This document shows, one piece after another, positions 7,246 through 14,243 of a stretch of DNA of 32,371 nt. This stretch comes from Azospirillum brasilense. Its GTDB lineage: Bacteria > Pseudomonadota > Alphaproteobacteria > Rickettsiales > UBA3002. A program made the translations under genes and the position numbers. The stretch covers positions 1 through 32,371 of the forward strand of contig QFOX01000018.1 of assembly GCA_003241645.1 (NCBI GenBank). The letters run 5' to 3'. The stretch's first letter is position 1; each line of letters starts with the position of its first letter. The notes beneath the pieces are model-generated. The model was not told where the DNA came from and made no database searches. It saw only the letters and a program-made list of their open reading frames with translations.

Positions 7246-7986
7246 TTAGGCTTCTGCCGCGACCTTCTTACGCTTGGCTTCCTTTGGCAGGGCGGCCTCC
7301 GCCGATGCCGGCTCGGGGTCCTTCAGCACGTAGCCACGGCCCCACACGGTTTCGATGTAGTTCTCGCCGCCCGATGCGTCCTGCAGTTTTTTGCGCAGTT
7401 TGCACACGAACACGTCGATGATCTTCAGCTCCGGCTCGTCGATGCCACCATAGAGGTGGTTCAGGAACATCTCCTTCGTCAGGGTCGAACCCTTCCGCAG
7501 CGAGAGCAGTTCCATGATGCCGTATTCCTTGCTGGTCAGGTGCAGGGCTTTGCTGTCCACCTCGACCGAGCGGGTATCCAGGTTTACCACCAGCTTGCCG
7601 GTGCGGATGACCGATTCGCTGTGGCCCTTGCTGCGGCGCACGATCGCCTGGATACGTGCAATGAGCTCGCCTTTGTTGAACGGCTTGGTGAGGTAATCAT
7701 CCGCGCCGTAGCCAAGGCCCTTGATCTTCTGGTCGGGGCCGGAAAGGCCCGAGAGGATAAGGATGGGGGTGTTGATCTTCGCGGCGCGGAAACGGCGCAG
7801 CACTTCGTAACCGTCGATATCGGGCAGCATCAGGTCGAGGATGATGATGTCGTAATCGTAGAGTTTGCCGATCTCGAGGCCTTCTTCGCCCAGTTCGGTC
7901 GTGTCGCAAATGATGCCTTCGCTGGCCAGCGACAGTTCGATCGCCTTCGCGGTGGATGGATCGTCCTCAACCAATAATACGCGCAT
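7246..7986 (-). CDS. ctrA: Cell-cycle response regulator CtrA
   Basis: The 246-residue OmpR-family regulator has a receiver domain with MRVLLVEDDP, phospho-acceptor Asp51 (IILDLMLPD) and the TKPF lysine motif (about residue 105). A winged-helix DNA-binding domain follows (about 127-232), including LTSKEYGIMELL, the EPELKIIDVFVCKLRKKL recognition region and WGRGYVL. These are hallmark CtrA sequences. CtrA controls cell-cycle, flagellar and other genes in alphaproteobacteria by binding TTAA-N7-TTAA. The C-terminal tail after the wing is short, Lys/Ala-rich and ends VAAEA; in Caulobacter the C-terminal Ala-Ala is a ClpXP degradation signal. The upstream region is packed with TTAA half-sites, indicating autoregulation. 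Next upstream come ycgN-like and fliI-fliJ, a linkage known in other alphaproteobacteria. Confidence 0.98.
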   Translation of the reverse strand: MRVLLVEDDPSTAKAIELSLASEGIICDTTELGEEGLEIGKLYDYDIIILDLMLPDIDGYEVLRRFRAAKINTPILILSGLSGPDQKIKGLGYGADDYLTKPFNKGELIARIQAIVRRSKGHSESVIRTGKLVVNLDTRSVEVDSKALHLTSKEYGIMELLSLRKGSTLTKEMFLNHLYGGIDEPELKIIDVFVCKLRKKLQDASGGENYIETVWGRGYVLKDPEPASAEAALPKEAKRKKVAAEA

Positions 7987-7998
7987 GCGTGCTCCCCA

Positions 7999-8150
7999 TT
8001 AACGTGTTTGTTTTTTCCAACCCCAACATGTTAACGCAGACCGCAGATAGCCTAGGTTTTGGCGTGGCGAACCGTTAACGCGTTAAGTGTTAACATACTC
8101 TTAATGCCAATCCAAAACAACGAGAATTTTAACTATTATGGGTTTTTTAA
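7999..8150. promoter_or_regulatory. ctrA promoter region with CtrA box and clustered TTAA half-sites
   Basis: A perfect CtrA box, TTAA-CATACTC-TTAA, lies at 8090-8104, about 104 bp upstream of the ctrA start. Further TTAA tetramers occur at 7999, 8031, 8075, 8083, 8129 and 8147, making eight in about 150 bp of DNA that is otherwise GC-rich. Such density is far above background by eye and fits multiple autoregulatory CtrA sites. No GANTC (CcrM) site was found here, unlike the Caulobacter ctrA P1 promoter. Individual -35/-10 elements could not be assigned with confidence. Confidence 0.75.
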
Positions 8151-8162
8151 GGTTTTCAACGC

Positions 8163-8570
8163 TTATTCCCAATCGGCTTCATCCTCGGAAATAAGGGTGC
8201 CCAGCATGCTAGGGCCGCGGCGGTGCACGGCGCTCCTGTCGCCACAGATCAGGTGGTGCCAGCGGGGAAGTTTCTCGCCGAACGCCGCCAGCCGGTAGCC
8301 GCAGGTGGCGGGTAGCCAGTCCAGCTCCAGCACATTCTGCGGGGTGACCTTGATGCAGTCCGGCACGTTGGCCTGCCGGTTCGCATAGTCAGTGCATTGG
8401 TGGCTGTTCAGGCACAGGTAGCGGCAGGCCACGTTGCTGAGGGCGATCTCGCCGGTATCTTCATCCTCCACGCGGATCTGGCAGCACAGGCCGCATCCAT
8501 CGCACAGCGATTCCCATTCGGGCTGTGTCATCTCGGCCAAGGGCTTGGCAAGGAAGGCGGGTTGTTTCAT
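8163..8570 (-). CDS. YcgN/UPF0260 family cysteine-cluster protein
   Basis: The 135-residue protein carries the conserved cluster CDGCGLCC (Cys23, 26, 29, 30), then CRYLCLNSHQCTDYANR and further conserved cysteines. This pattern defines the UPF0260/YcgN group of the YkgJ-type zinc/iron-chelating superfamily. Metal binding is predicted from the cysteines; the cellular function is not established. It is divergent from fliI, with 56 bp between the two start codons. It is upstream of ctrA on the same strand, and the long AT-rich ctrA control region separates the two genes. Confidence 0.88.
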   Translation of the reverse strand: MKQPAFLAKPLAEMTQPEWESLCDGCGLCCQIRVEDEDTGEIALSNVACRYLCLNSHQCTDYANRQANVPDCIKVTPQNVLELDWLPATCGYRLAAFGEKLPRWHHLICGDRSAVHRRGPSMLGTLISEDEADWE

Positions 8571-8626
8571 GTGGGTAGCATATCCGCAATAGAACCGCCT
8601 GTAAAATACTGGTATGATGCGCTCGC

Positions 8627-9991
8627 ATGAACCAGCTTCGCCAACATTTGCTGCAAGAGATCGGCCGCATGCCGGAACTGGCCCTTACCGGGCGGGTGAC
8701 GGCGGTCAAAGGCCTGCTCATTGAATGCACGGGCATCGAGCAGCTGCTCTCCATCGGCGGGCGCTGCAAGGTGCAGGGCAGCCTAAGCGTGGCGCATGAA
8801 GTGCTGTGCGAAGTGGTGGGCTTCCGCGATAATGTGGCGCTGCTGATGCCGTTCGGTTCGGTCGAAGGGGTGGGGTTGGGCGCCAAGGTGACCGTGCTTG
8901 CCGCGGCTTCCACCGTTGAACCGTCGGATGCGTGGCTTGGCCGCATCGTGAACGCATTTGGCGAGCCGATCGACGGCAAGGGCGCCTTGCCCAAGGGCGG
9001 CGTACCCTACCTGCTGCGGGGCGACCCGCCGCCCGCCGCCAGCCGCCAGCGCGTGGCCGGCAAAATGGATATGGGCGTGCGCGCCATCAACACGTTCCTC
9101 ACCTGCTGCCGTGGGCAGCGGATGGGGATCTTCGCGGGCTCGGGCGTGGGGAAATCCATTCTCATGTCCATGCTGGCGCGTTACAGCCAGGCCGATATTA
9201 ACGTGATCGGCCTCATCGGTGAGCGCGGGCGCGAGGTGCAGGAATTCATTGAGGATGATCTGGGCGAAGACGGGCTGAAACGCTCCATCGTGGTGGTCGC
9301 CACCTCCAGCGAATCGGCGTTGATGCGTCGTCAGGCGGCGTACACCACCATGGCCATCGCCGAATATTTCCGCGACCAGAAAAAGCAGGTGCTTTGCCTG
9401 ATGGATTCGGTCACGCGCTTTGCCATGGCGCAGCGCGAGATCGGGCTTTCCGCCGGCGAGCCGCCCACTACCAAAGGCTACACCCCCACGGTATTCGCCG
9501 AATTGCCCAAGCTGCTGGAGCGCGCCGGGCCTGGGCTGGTGGGCAGCGGCAACATTACAGCGCTGCTTTCGGTGCTGGTGGAGGGCGGCGACACGGACGA
9601 GCCGATTGCCGATGCCGTGCGCGGGATCCTTGATGGGCACATCGTGCTTGACCGCGAGATCGCGCAGCGTGGCCGTTACCCGGCCATTAACATCCTCAAA
9701 TCCGTGTCGCGCATGCTGCCGGATGCGAACAACGAGGATGAGAACAAGCTCATCATCACCGCGCGGCGCTTCATGGCGACGTATGAGAACATGGCCGAGC
9801 TGATCCGCCTTGGTGCGTATCGCCGCGGCACCGACCCCGAAGTGGATCGCGCCATGCATTTCTACCCGCAGCTGGAAGCGTTCATCACCCAGCGCGAGCA
9901 TGAATCCAGCAACCTTGCGGAAGGCTATGAACTGCTGGCCAAGGTACTGGGCATGGGCGCCGAACCGACCAAAGAAAAAGCTAACGCATGA
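8627..9991 (+). CDS. fliI: Flagellar type III export ATPase FliI
   Basis: The 454-residue protein belongs to the F1-beta/FliI ATPase family. It has an N-terminal beta-barrel (about 20-95), the Walker A motif AGSGVGKS (170-177), GERGREVQEF, and the Walker B region LMDSVTRFAMAQREIGLSAGEPPTTKGY typical of FliI/YscN. It powers unfolding and export of flagellar subunits at the inner-membrane export gate. Length is normal. A possible -10 element TATGAT (8613-8618) precedes the gene, without a convincing -35. Its stop overlaps the fliJ start by 4 bp (ATGA). ctrA lies nearby, and flagellar genes are commonly CtrA-controlled, but no TTAA-N7-TTAA box was found directly upstream. Confidence 0.96.
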   Translation: MNQLRQHLLQEIGRMPELALTGRVTAVKGLLIECTGIEQLLSIGGRCKVQGSLSVAHEVLCEVVGFRDNVALLMPFGSVEGVGLGAKVTVLAAASTVEPSDAWLGRIVNAFGEPIDGKGALPKGGVPYLLRGDPPPAASRQRVAGKMDMGVRAINTFLTCCRGQRMGIFAGSGVGKSILMSMLARYSQADINVIGLIGERGREVQEFIEDDLGEDGLKRSIVVVATSSESALMRRQAAYTTMAIAEYFRDQKKQVLCLMDSVTRFAMAQREIGLSAGEPPTTKGYTPTVFAELPKLLERAGPGLVGSGNITALLSVLVEGGDTDEPIADAVRGILDGHIVLDREIAQRGRYPAINILKSVSRMLPDANNEDENKLIITARRFMATYENMAELIRLGAYRRGTDPEVDRAMHFYPQLEAFITQREHESSNLAEGYELLAKVLGMGAEPTKEKANA

Positions 9992-10407
9992 AATCCATGA
10001 AAACGCTTCTGCGGGTGAAGCAGCGCGAGATCGACGCGCTGAAGCGCGCGCAGGCCGTGATGGAACAGCACCGTGAGGCCATGCACCAGACATTGGATAA
10101 GCTGCAGATGACACTGGTGAAGGAACTGAAGACCGCCGAGACCATGCCCGATATGGCGCAGTTCTTTGGTGATTTCTCGGCGCATATCCGCCGCCGTCAG
10201 GATGAAGTGCATGTGCAGCTGCGCAAACTGGAGATGGAGCTGGACAAGCTGGTGGCGCAAATCCGCGAGCGTTTCTCGGAAATGAAGAAATACGAGCTGG
10301 CGCTGGCCATGCACGAAAAGCGCGAGGCCGAGAAGGCCAAACGCCGCGAGCAGCAAGCGATGGACGAAATGGGCCTGCGGGGGTATATTCGGAAAGATGC
10401 GAACTGA
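9988..10407 (+). CDS. fliJ: Flagellar export chaperone/stalk protein FliJ
   Basis: The 139-residue, highly charged protein is predicted to be an almost continuous alpha-helical coiled coil, rich in Lys, Glu, Gln and Met (KQREIDALKRAQAVMEQHRE, MELDKLVAQIRERFSEMKKYE). This matches FliJ in size, composition and position directly after fliI. FliJ sits in the FliI hexamer pore, like the gamma subunit of F1-ATPase, and links it to the FlhA gate. FliJ sequences diverge strongly, so the call rests mainly on synteny plus coiled-coil character. Its end overlaps the next gene by 11 bp. Confidence 0.9.
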   Translation: MKSMKTLLRVKQREIDALKRAQAVMEQHREAMHQTLDKLQMTLVKELKTAETMPDMAQFFGDFSAHIRRRQDEVHVQLRKLEMELDKLVAQIRERFSEMKKYELALAMHEKREAEKAKRREQQAMDEMGLRGYIRKDAN

Positions 10408-10996
10408 TTTCACAATGAATGGCGCGCGCCGCCGCGCCCGAATGATGCTGCTGATGCTGGGCATCGCGCCCATGCTTTCGGCCTGTCTGGTGCAGAGTGA
10501 GATCCAGGGCCGCTACGTGGAAGACCAGGGCGATTGCCGTGGTGATGCGGAAGATAATATCGGCAACTACGAAAAGCCGAACATGACGCCGAAGGACCGC
10601 AACGCCCAGCTGGTGACGCTGTTTTCGAACTGCATGGGCAAAAAGGGCTGGCAGGTGGCCAAGCCCAAACGCGTGAAGACCGCCACGACCGATGGCCCGC
10701 ATGGCCCGCTTGATCCGTATGGTTCCACCGCGACCAGTGCGGCACGCACCGTGACCACCACCACCACGACCACCGCCGGGCCGCAACCCGCGCAAGGCTA
10801 TGGTGGCTACCAGCAGCAACCGGCAACGCAAGCACCCGTGGGCCAGCGCCCGGTGCAGACCATGAGCACGCCGCTCAGCCCGTCGGGTGGGATGCCGCCG
10901 CTGAGCCAGCCCAGCACGGGCGGCTCCTATTACCAGCCGGGCAATGCGTATTACGCACCCAGCCCGACCTATGGCGGGGCCGGGCGGAATTTCTAG
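10397..10996 (+). CDS. Putative lipoprotein with low-complexity C-terminal tail
   Basis: The 199-residue protein has an Arg-rich N-terminus, a hydrophobic segment and the lipobox LSAC (Cys at residue 30), predicting a lipidated envelope protein. A compact domain with two cysteines follows (QGDCRGDAEDN ... LFSNCMGKKGW, about 42-86). The rest is low complexity: a Thr run (TVTTTTTTT), then Gln/Pro/Gly/Tyr-rich sequence to the end. The start at 10397 lies inside fliJ; Met7 (10415) is an equally good signal-peptide start. Overlap with fliJ implies co-transcription with fliI-fliJ, hence a possible flagellar or envelope role. The family is not recognised. Confidence 0.75.
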   Translation: MRTDFTMNGARRRARMMLLMLGIAPMLSACLVQSEIQGRYVEDQGDCRGDAEDNIGNYEKPNMTPKDRNAQLVTLFSNCMGKKGWQVAKPKRVKTATTDGPHGPLDPYGSTATSAARTVTTTTTTTAGPQPAQGYGGYQQQPATQAPVGQRPVQTMSTPLSPSGGMPPLSQPSTGGSYYQPGNAYYAPSPTYGGAGRNF

Positions 10997-10999
10997 CCG

Positions 11000-11800
11000 C
11001 TATTCGAGGAAGTAGCTGATGTTGGTGACAACGCGCACTTTCTTCACGGCGCTGGTCTCGGCATCGCAGGAATTGTCGCTGTTCAGGTCCGACCCGTCGC
11101 GCGAGCTGACCGAGAAATAACCCTGGCTTGCACTGCGAATGGCCCCCACCGACACGCCGGAATCCTGTGCGAACTGTTCGGCGGCGTTGCGCGCGTCCTT
11201 CGTGGCTTCGGCGATCATCTCCGGCTTGATCTTGTTCAGGTCGGTGTAGATGAGGCGCAGGTCGCAGCCATACTGGTCGGGTGCGCCCAGCACAATGCCC
11301 GCTTCCTGCACCAGCTCGCCCACGCGCTGGGCGGCTTCCTGCACCGCTTTGATGTTGGTGCTGCGTACTTTCAGCTGCGTGGAGAGGATGTAGCGGCTGT
11401 CATCCGCGCCGGGGTTGGACTGGTACTGGTTCGCCTGACGGTCCGACACTTTCAGCGCGCCCAGCGTGATCTCGTTTTCCTCAATGCCCGCCTTGTTCAG
11501 GAACTCGGCGATGCGCTTGGATTGCTCGGCCAGTTTGGCTTGTGTTTGCGCAAGGTCGCCGCCGGTCACGGTGAAGCCCACGTTCCATAGCGCAAGGTTG
11601 CTTTCCACGTCGCGCTCCGACAGGCCTTTGACTGCCACCACGCGTTCACTCGCCTTCATGGCGACCAGCCCGTTGCTGACGAACAGGCCCGCCGCAGCGA
11701 GCCCGACCGCGACCAGTGCCGCAGGCAGCACCGAAGGGCGGTGGCTATGGTCATGGTGGTGGTGTTCATGGTCGTGGTCGTGGTTGTCGTGGCAGGCCAT
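11000..11800 (-). CDS. SIMPL-domain (DUF541) protein with His-rich N-terminus
   Basis: The 266-residue protein has ten His and five acidic residues within its first 20 positions, a single membrane anchor (about 23-43) and then a SIMPL/DUF541 domain (about 53-266). Recognisable SIMPL features are VKGLSERDVESNLALW near the start of the domain, EAQRVGELVQEAGIVLG-like helices (as EAAQRVGELVQEAGI), and EATKDARNAAEQFAQDSGV. SIMPL proteins are periplasmic or surface proteins of unclear function. The His cluster precedes the anchor, so it is probably cytoplasmic and metal-binding. A perfect AGGAGG Shine-Dalgarno lies just upstream, and the gene follows pdxH by 9 bp. Confidence 0.85.
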   Translation of the reverse strand: MACHDNHDHDHEHHHHDHSHRPSVLPAALVAVGLAAAGLFVSNGLVAMKASERVVAVKGLSERDVESNLALWNVGFTVTGGDLAQTQAKLAEQSKRIAEFLNKAGIEENEITLGALKVSDRQANQYQSNPGADDSRYILSTQLKVRSTNIKAVQEAAQRVGELVQEAGIVLGAPDQYGCDLRLIYTDLNKIKPEMIAEATKDARNAAEQFAQDSGVSVGAIRSASQGYFSVSSRDGSDLNSDNSCDAETSAVKKVRVVTNISYFLE

Positions 11801-11809
11801 GGGGTCCTC

Positions 11810-12391
11810 CTAGGGGTAAAGCAGGGTGTGTGCCCAGCCGTCGCCGGTGCGGGTGTAGATCTCGCGCTCATGCAGGCGGCCATCGCGCTGGTGCCAGAAT
11901 TCGAGCGATCGCGGGCTTAAACGATAGCCGGTCCAATGCGGCGGGCGCGGAATGTCGCGCCCTTCATACTGCGCTTCGATGGCGGTGGTGCGCTGCTCCA
12001 GCGTTCCGCGCCCATCCAGCGGTTGCGATTGCAGCGACGCCCATGCACCCGCCTGCTTCAGCCGTTCGCGTGAAGCAAAATAAGCATCCGCCTCCACATC
12101 GTTCACGCGGCTGATGCTGCCCTCAATGCGCACCTGTTTGTCCAGTGGCATCCAATAAAAGGCGAGGGCGGCGTGGGGGTTCGCATCCAGCTCGCGGCCC
12201 TTGCGGCTTTGCGTGTTGGTGTAGAACACGAACCCGCGCTCGTCATAGGCCTTCAACAGCACGATGCGCGCGCTTGGCATGCCCTCGGGCGTGGCGGTGG
12301 CCAGCGTCATGGCGGTGGGCTCGGCAATGGCGGGGGTGCTTTGCGCCTGCCCAAGCCACGTGCGGAAGATTTCGTAGGGATTCGGTTGCAT
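11810..12391 (-). CDS. pdxH: Pyridoxamine 5'-phosphate oxidase
   Basis: This 193-residue FMN-dependent oxidase converts pyridoxine/pyridoxamine 5'-phosphate to pyridoxal 5'-phosphate. The visible signatures are AMTLATATPEGMPSARIVLLK, GFVFYTNTQSRKGREL (FMN binding), AALAFYWMPLDKQVRIEG and the C-terminal SLEFWHQRDGRLHEREIY. The sequence ends LLYP, as is typical of the family. It is slightly shorter than the E. coli enzyme, mainly at the N-terminus, which is a variable region. It is divergent from the ydbH-like gene with 50 bp between starts, and is followed closely by the SIMPL gene. Confidence 0.95.
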   Translation of the reverse strand: MQPNPYEIFRTWLGQAQSTPAIAEPTAMTLATATPEGMPSARIVLLKAYDERGFVFYTNTQSRKGRELDANPHAALAFYWMPLDKQVRIEGSISRVNDVEADAYFASRERLKQAGAWASLQSQPLDGRGTLEQRTTAIEAQYEGRDIPRPPHWTGYRLSPRSLEFWHQRDGRLHEREIYTRTGDGWAHTLLYP

Positions 12392-12441
12392 GCGGTTACC
12401 TTGCGCCTTTTTTTAGCCGGTGCAAGTGCTATATAGGACAA

Positions 12442-13710
12442 ATGAAAAAACGCTGGATCATGCGCCTGCTGCTTGCGCTGCTGTTGTTGGTTGCCATGGT
12501 TGCCGCCGCGCTGTGGTTCATGCGCGCGCAGCTGGCCGAGAAGGTCGTGCGGCAGGAGCTGGCCAAGCTCAACATTCCGGTGCAGTCGCTTCAGGTCACC
12601 GGCTTTACGCGCCAGCGCATCACGCTGGCGGATGTGGCGCTGGGCGAAGGCGGCGCGGTGCGCGTGCGGCAGGCGGTCATTCATTTCCCGCAAGCATGGG
12701 ATGATCTGAAGAGCGGCTATTTCCGCGCCGAGCTGGAAGTGGTGCAGATGCGCGCGCTGCTGCAGGATGGTGCCGTGCAGCTGGGCGGCATTGAACGCAG
12801 CTGGGGCGCGGCACAGGTGACGCCTAACGCGAACGCGCTGGCCATTGCGCTGGACGCTGCCCTGCAGGTGGACCGCACGCCCGAACGCACGGGCTTGGTG
12901 GTGACGAAAGGGCTGATCACGGTATCGCAGAACCAGAAGAACCTGCTGCTGCCGCTGGTGCTGGATGCCACCGGCGAACTGGTGGGCACGAAATTTTCTG
13001 CGCAGGGAAGCTTCGCCGACGCGCGTAAAACAGTCAAAGGAACACTAAGCGCAACGTACGACATGCAGCAAAAAGCTGGTAACATGACATGGGCGACCGA
13101 CCCGATCCGCTTCGATGCGGCGGGCTTCACCTTTGCGCAGCTTTCGCCGCTCTATGCCGATGGGTTCGAGACCATCGCCAGCACTGCGGCGGTGCGCGGC
13201 ACGGTGGAAATCACCCCGGGTAAGTGGACGGTGAAGCCGACCCTCACCATCGTGGAACTGCCGGTGGAGCGCTTGTTGAGTGCAGCCTTCGGCGAAGGTG
13301 CGCAGGTGAAAGGCAGCGTGCAGGGCAGCGTGCCCATCCGGCTGACGCAGGGCGGCGGCTGGCGCATCGAGAAGTCACGGCTGGTGAATATCGGCCCCAT
13401 GGAGATCCGCGTGAACCCCGCCACTGCCGGGCAGGCGCTGTCGGCCCACCCGCAGGCCGAGCTGGTGCAGCAGGCACTGTCGAACCTGCAGGTGGAAACG
13501 CTGACGCTGGATGTAAGCTCCACCGACAACAAGGGCGGCGTGAAGCTGGACTGGCATTTCGTGGGCCGCAACCCCGACCTGCTGGGCGGCAAGCCGGTGG
13601 ATTTAACCCTTGCCGTGACCCTGAATGTGCGCGATATGTGGCGCAGCGTGCAGGAAGTGAAGAACGCCACCCGCGAGGCAGAAAAACTGCTGCGCGCTCA
13701 GGAAAGGTAG
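12442..13710 (+). CDS. YdbH-family intermembrane lipid-transport protein, short form
   Basis: The 422-residue protein has one N-terminal membrane helix (about 7-27), then a beta-rich periplasmic region resembling the AsmA/TamB/YdbH superfamily (repetitive hydrophobic-polar strands such as VQSLQVTGFTRQRITLADVAL). The call as YdbH is driven by the next two genes, ynbE and ydbL, which form a conserved trio with ydbH. E. coli YdbH has nearly 900 residues and forms a bridge to YnbE for phospholipid transport to the outer membrane; this one is less than half that. The start at 12442 gives a proper signal-anchor; an open extension to 12145 runs antisense through pdxH and is rejected. TATATAGG just upstream may hold the -10. 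Confidence 0.75.
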   Translation: MKKRWIMRLLLALLLLVAMVAAALWFMRAQLAEKVVRQELAKLNIPVQSLQVTGFTRQRITLADVALGEGGAVRVRQAVIHFPQAWDDLKSGYFRAELEVVQMRALLQDGAVQLGGIERSWGAAQVTPNANALAIALDAALQVDRTPERTGLVVTKGLITVSQNQKNLLLPLVLDATGELVGTKFSAQGSFADARKTVKGTLSATYDMQQKAGNMTWATDPIRFDAAGFTFAQLSPLYADGFETIASTAAVRGTVEITPGKWTVKPTLTIVELPVERLLSAAFGEGAQVKGSVQGSVPIRLTQGGGWRIEKSRLVNIGPMEIRVNPATAGQALSAHPQAELVQQALSNLQVETLTLDVSSTDNKGGVKLDWHFVGRNPDLLGGKPVDLTLAVTLNVRDMWRSVQEVKNATREAEKLLRAQER

Positions 13711-13714
13711 GATC

Positions 13715-13903
13715 ATGAAACACTACGCCTTACCCATGCTTCTGCTGCCATTGCTAGCGGCCTGCCAACCCACCGTGAAGGTGGAAGCACCAGACAAACC
13801 GATCGTGATCAATATGAATGTGAACATCAGCCACGAGGTGCGCGTCAAGGTTGACCGCGATCTCGACAAAACGGTGTTCGCCAAAGATTCGCCACTCTTC
13901 TAG
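13715..13903 (+). CDS. ynbE: YnbE-family outer-membrane lipoprotein
   Basis: The 62-residue precursor has a signal peptide ending in lipobox LAAC (Cys17), then the conserved YnbE core: VKVEAPDKPIVINMNVNISHEVRVKVD. In E. coli YnbE is an outer-membrane lipoprotein that stacks as beta-strands on the C-terminus of YdbH to complete an intermembrane lipid bridge. The gene begins 4 bp after the ydbH-like stop, with AGGATC serving as ribosome-binding site, so co-expression is certain to be tight. Length is normal for the family. Confidence 0.92.
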   Translation: MKHYALPMLLLPLLAACQPTVKVEAPDKPIVINMNVNISHEVRVKVDRDLDKTVFAKDSPLF

Positions 13904-13911
13904 GAGGTTTT

Positions 13912-14232
13912 ATGCGTCGATTCATGATGGCCGCTTTGGCCCTTGCCCTCACCCCCATGGCTGCATTCGCCCTGTCGCTTGAAGAAGCGAAATCCCAGGG
14001 CTTCGTGGGTGAGCGGCCCGATGGGTATCTCGGTGTGGTGCAGGACAGCGCCGGTGTGACCGATCTGGTGAAGACCATCAATAACCAGCGCCGCGCGGAA
14101 TATGACCGCATTGCCGGGCAGAACGGCACGCCGCGCGACGCGATCGAGAAGCTTGCCGCGCAAAAGGCCTATGAGCGCACCCCTGCCGGGCAATATGTGC
14201 AAGGGGCCAACGGCGGCTGGATGAAGAAATAG
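13912..14232 (+). CDS. ydbL: YdbL-family (DUF1318) periplasmic protein
   Basis: The 106-residue protein has a cleavable signal peptide (about 1-20, ending AFA). The DUF1318 core includes LEEAKSQGFVGERPDGYLGVV, VNNQRRAEYDRIA-like sequence (as INNQRRAEYDRIA) and AAQKAYERTPAGQYV. It is the third member of the ydbH-ynbE-ydbL trio. YdbL is reported to modulate YdbH-YnbE function in E. coli; its role here is by analogy. AGGAGG directly precedes the start. It is followed 11 bp downstream by a methyltransferase gene. Confidence 0.92.
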   Translation: MRRFMMAALALALTPMAAFALSLEEAKSQGFVGERPDGYLGVVQDSAGVTDLVKTINNQRRAEYDRIAGQNGTPRDAIEKLAAQKAYERTPAGQYVQGANGGWMKK

Positions 14233-14243
14233 CCGGGCCGCGC

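Noticed and set aside
8571..8626. CtrA-controlled promoter directly upstream of fliI
   Set aside because: No TTAA-N7-TTAA or close variant occurs in this 56-bp gap. Only a lone -10-like TATGAT was found, so CtrA control of fliI cannot be supported.
8783..10831. 682-codon open frame on the minus strand
   Set aside because: It is antisense to fliI, fliJ and the lipoprotein gene, is rich in His, Arg and Gly with no recognisable domain, and reflects high GC and codon bias of the real genes.
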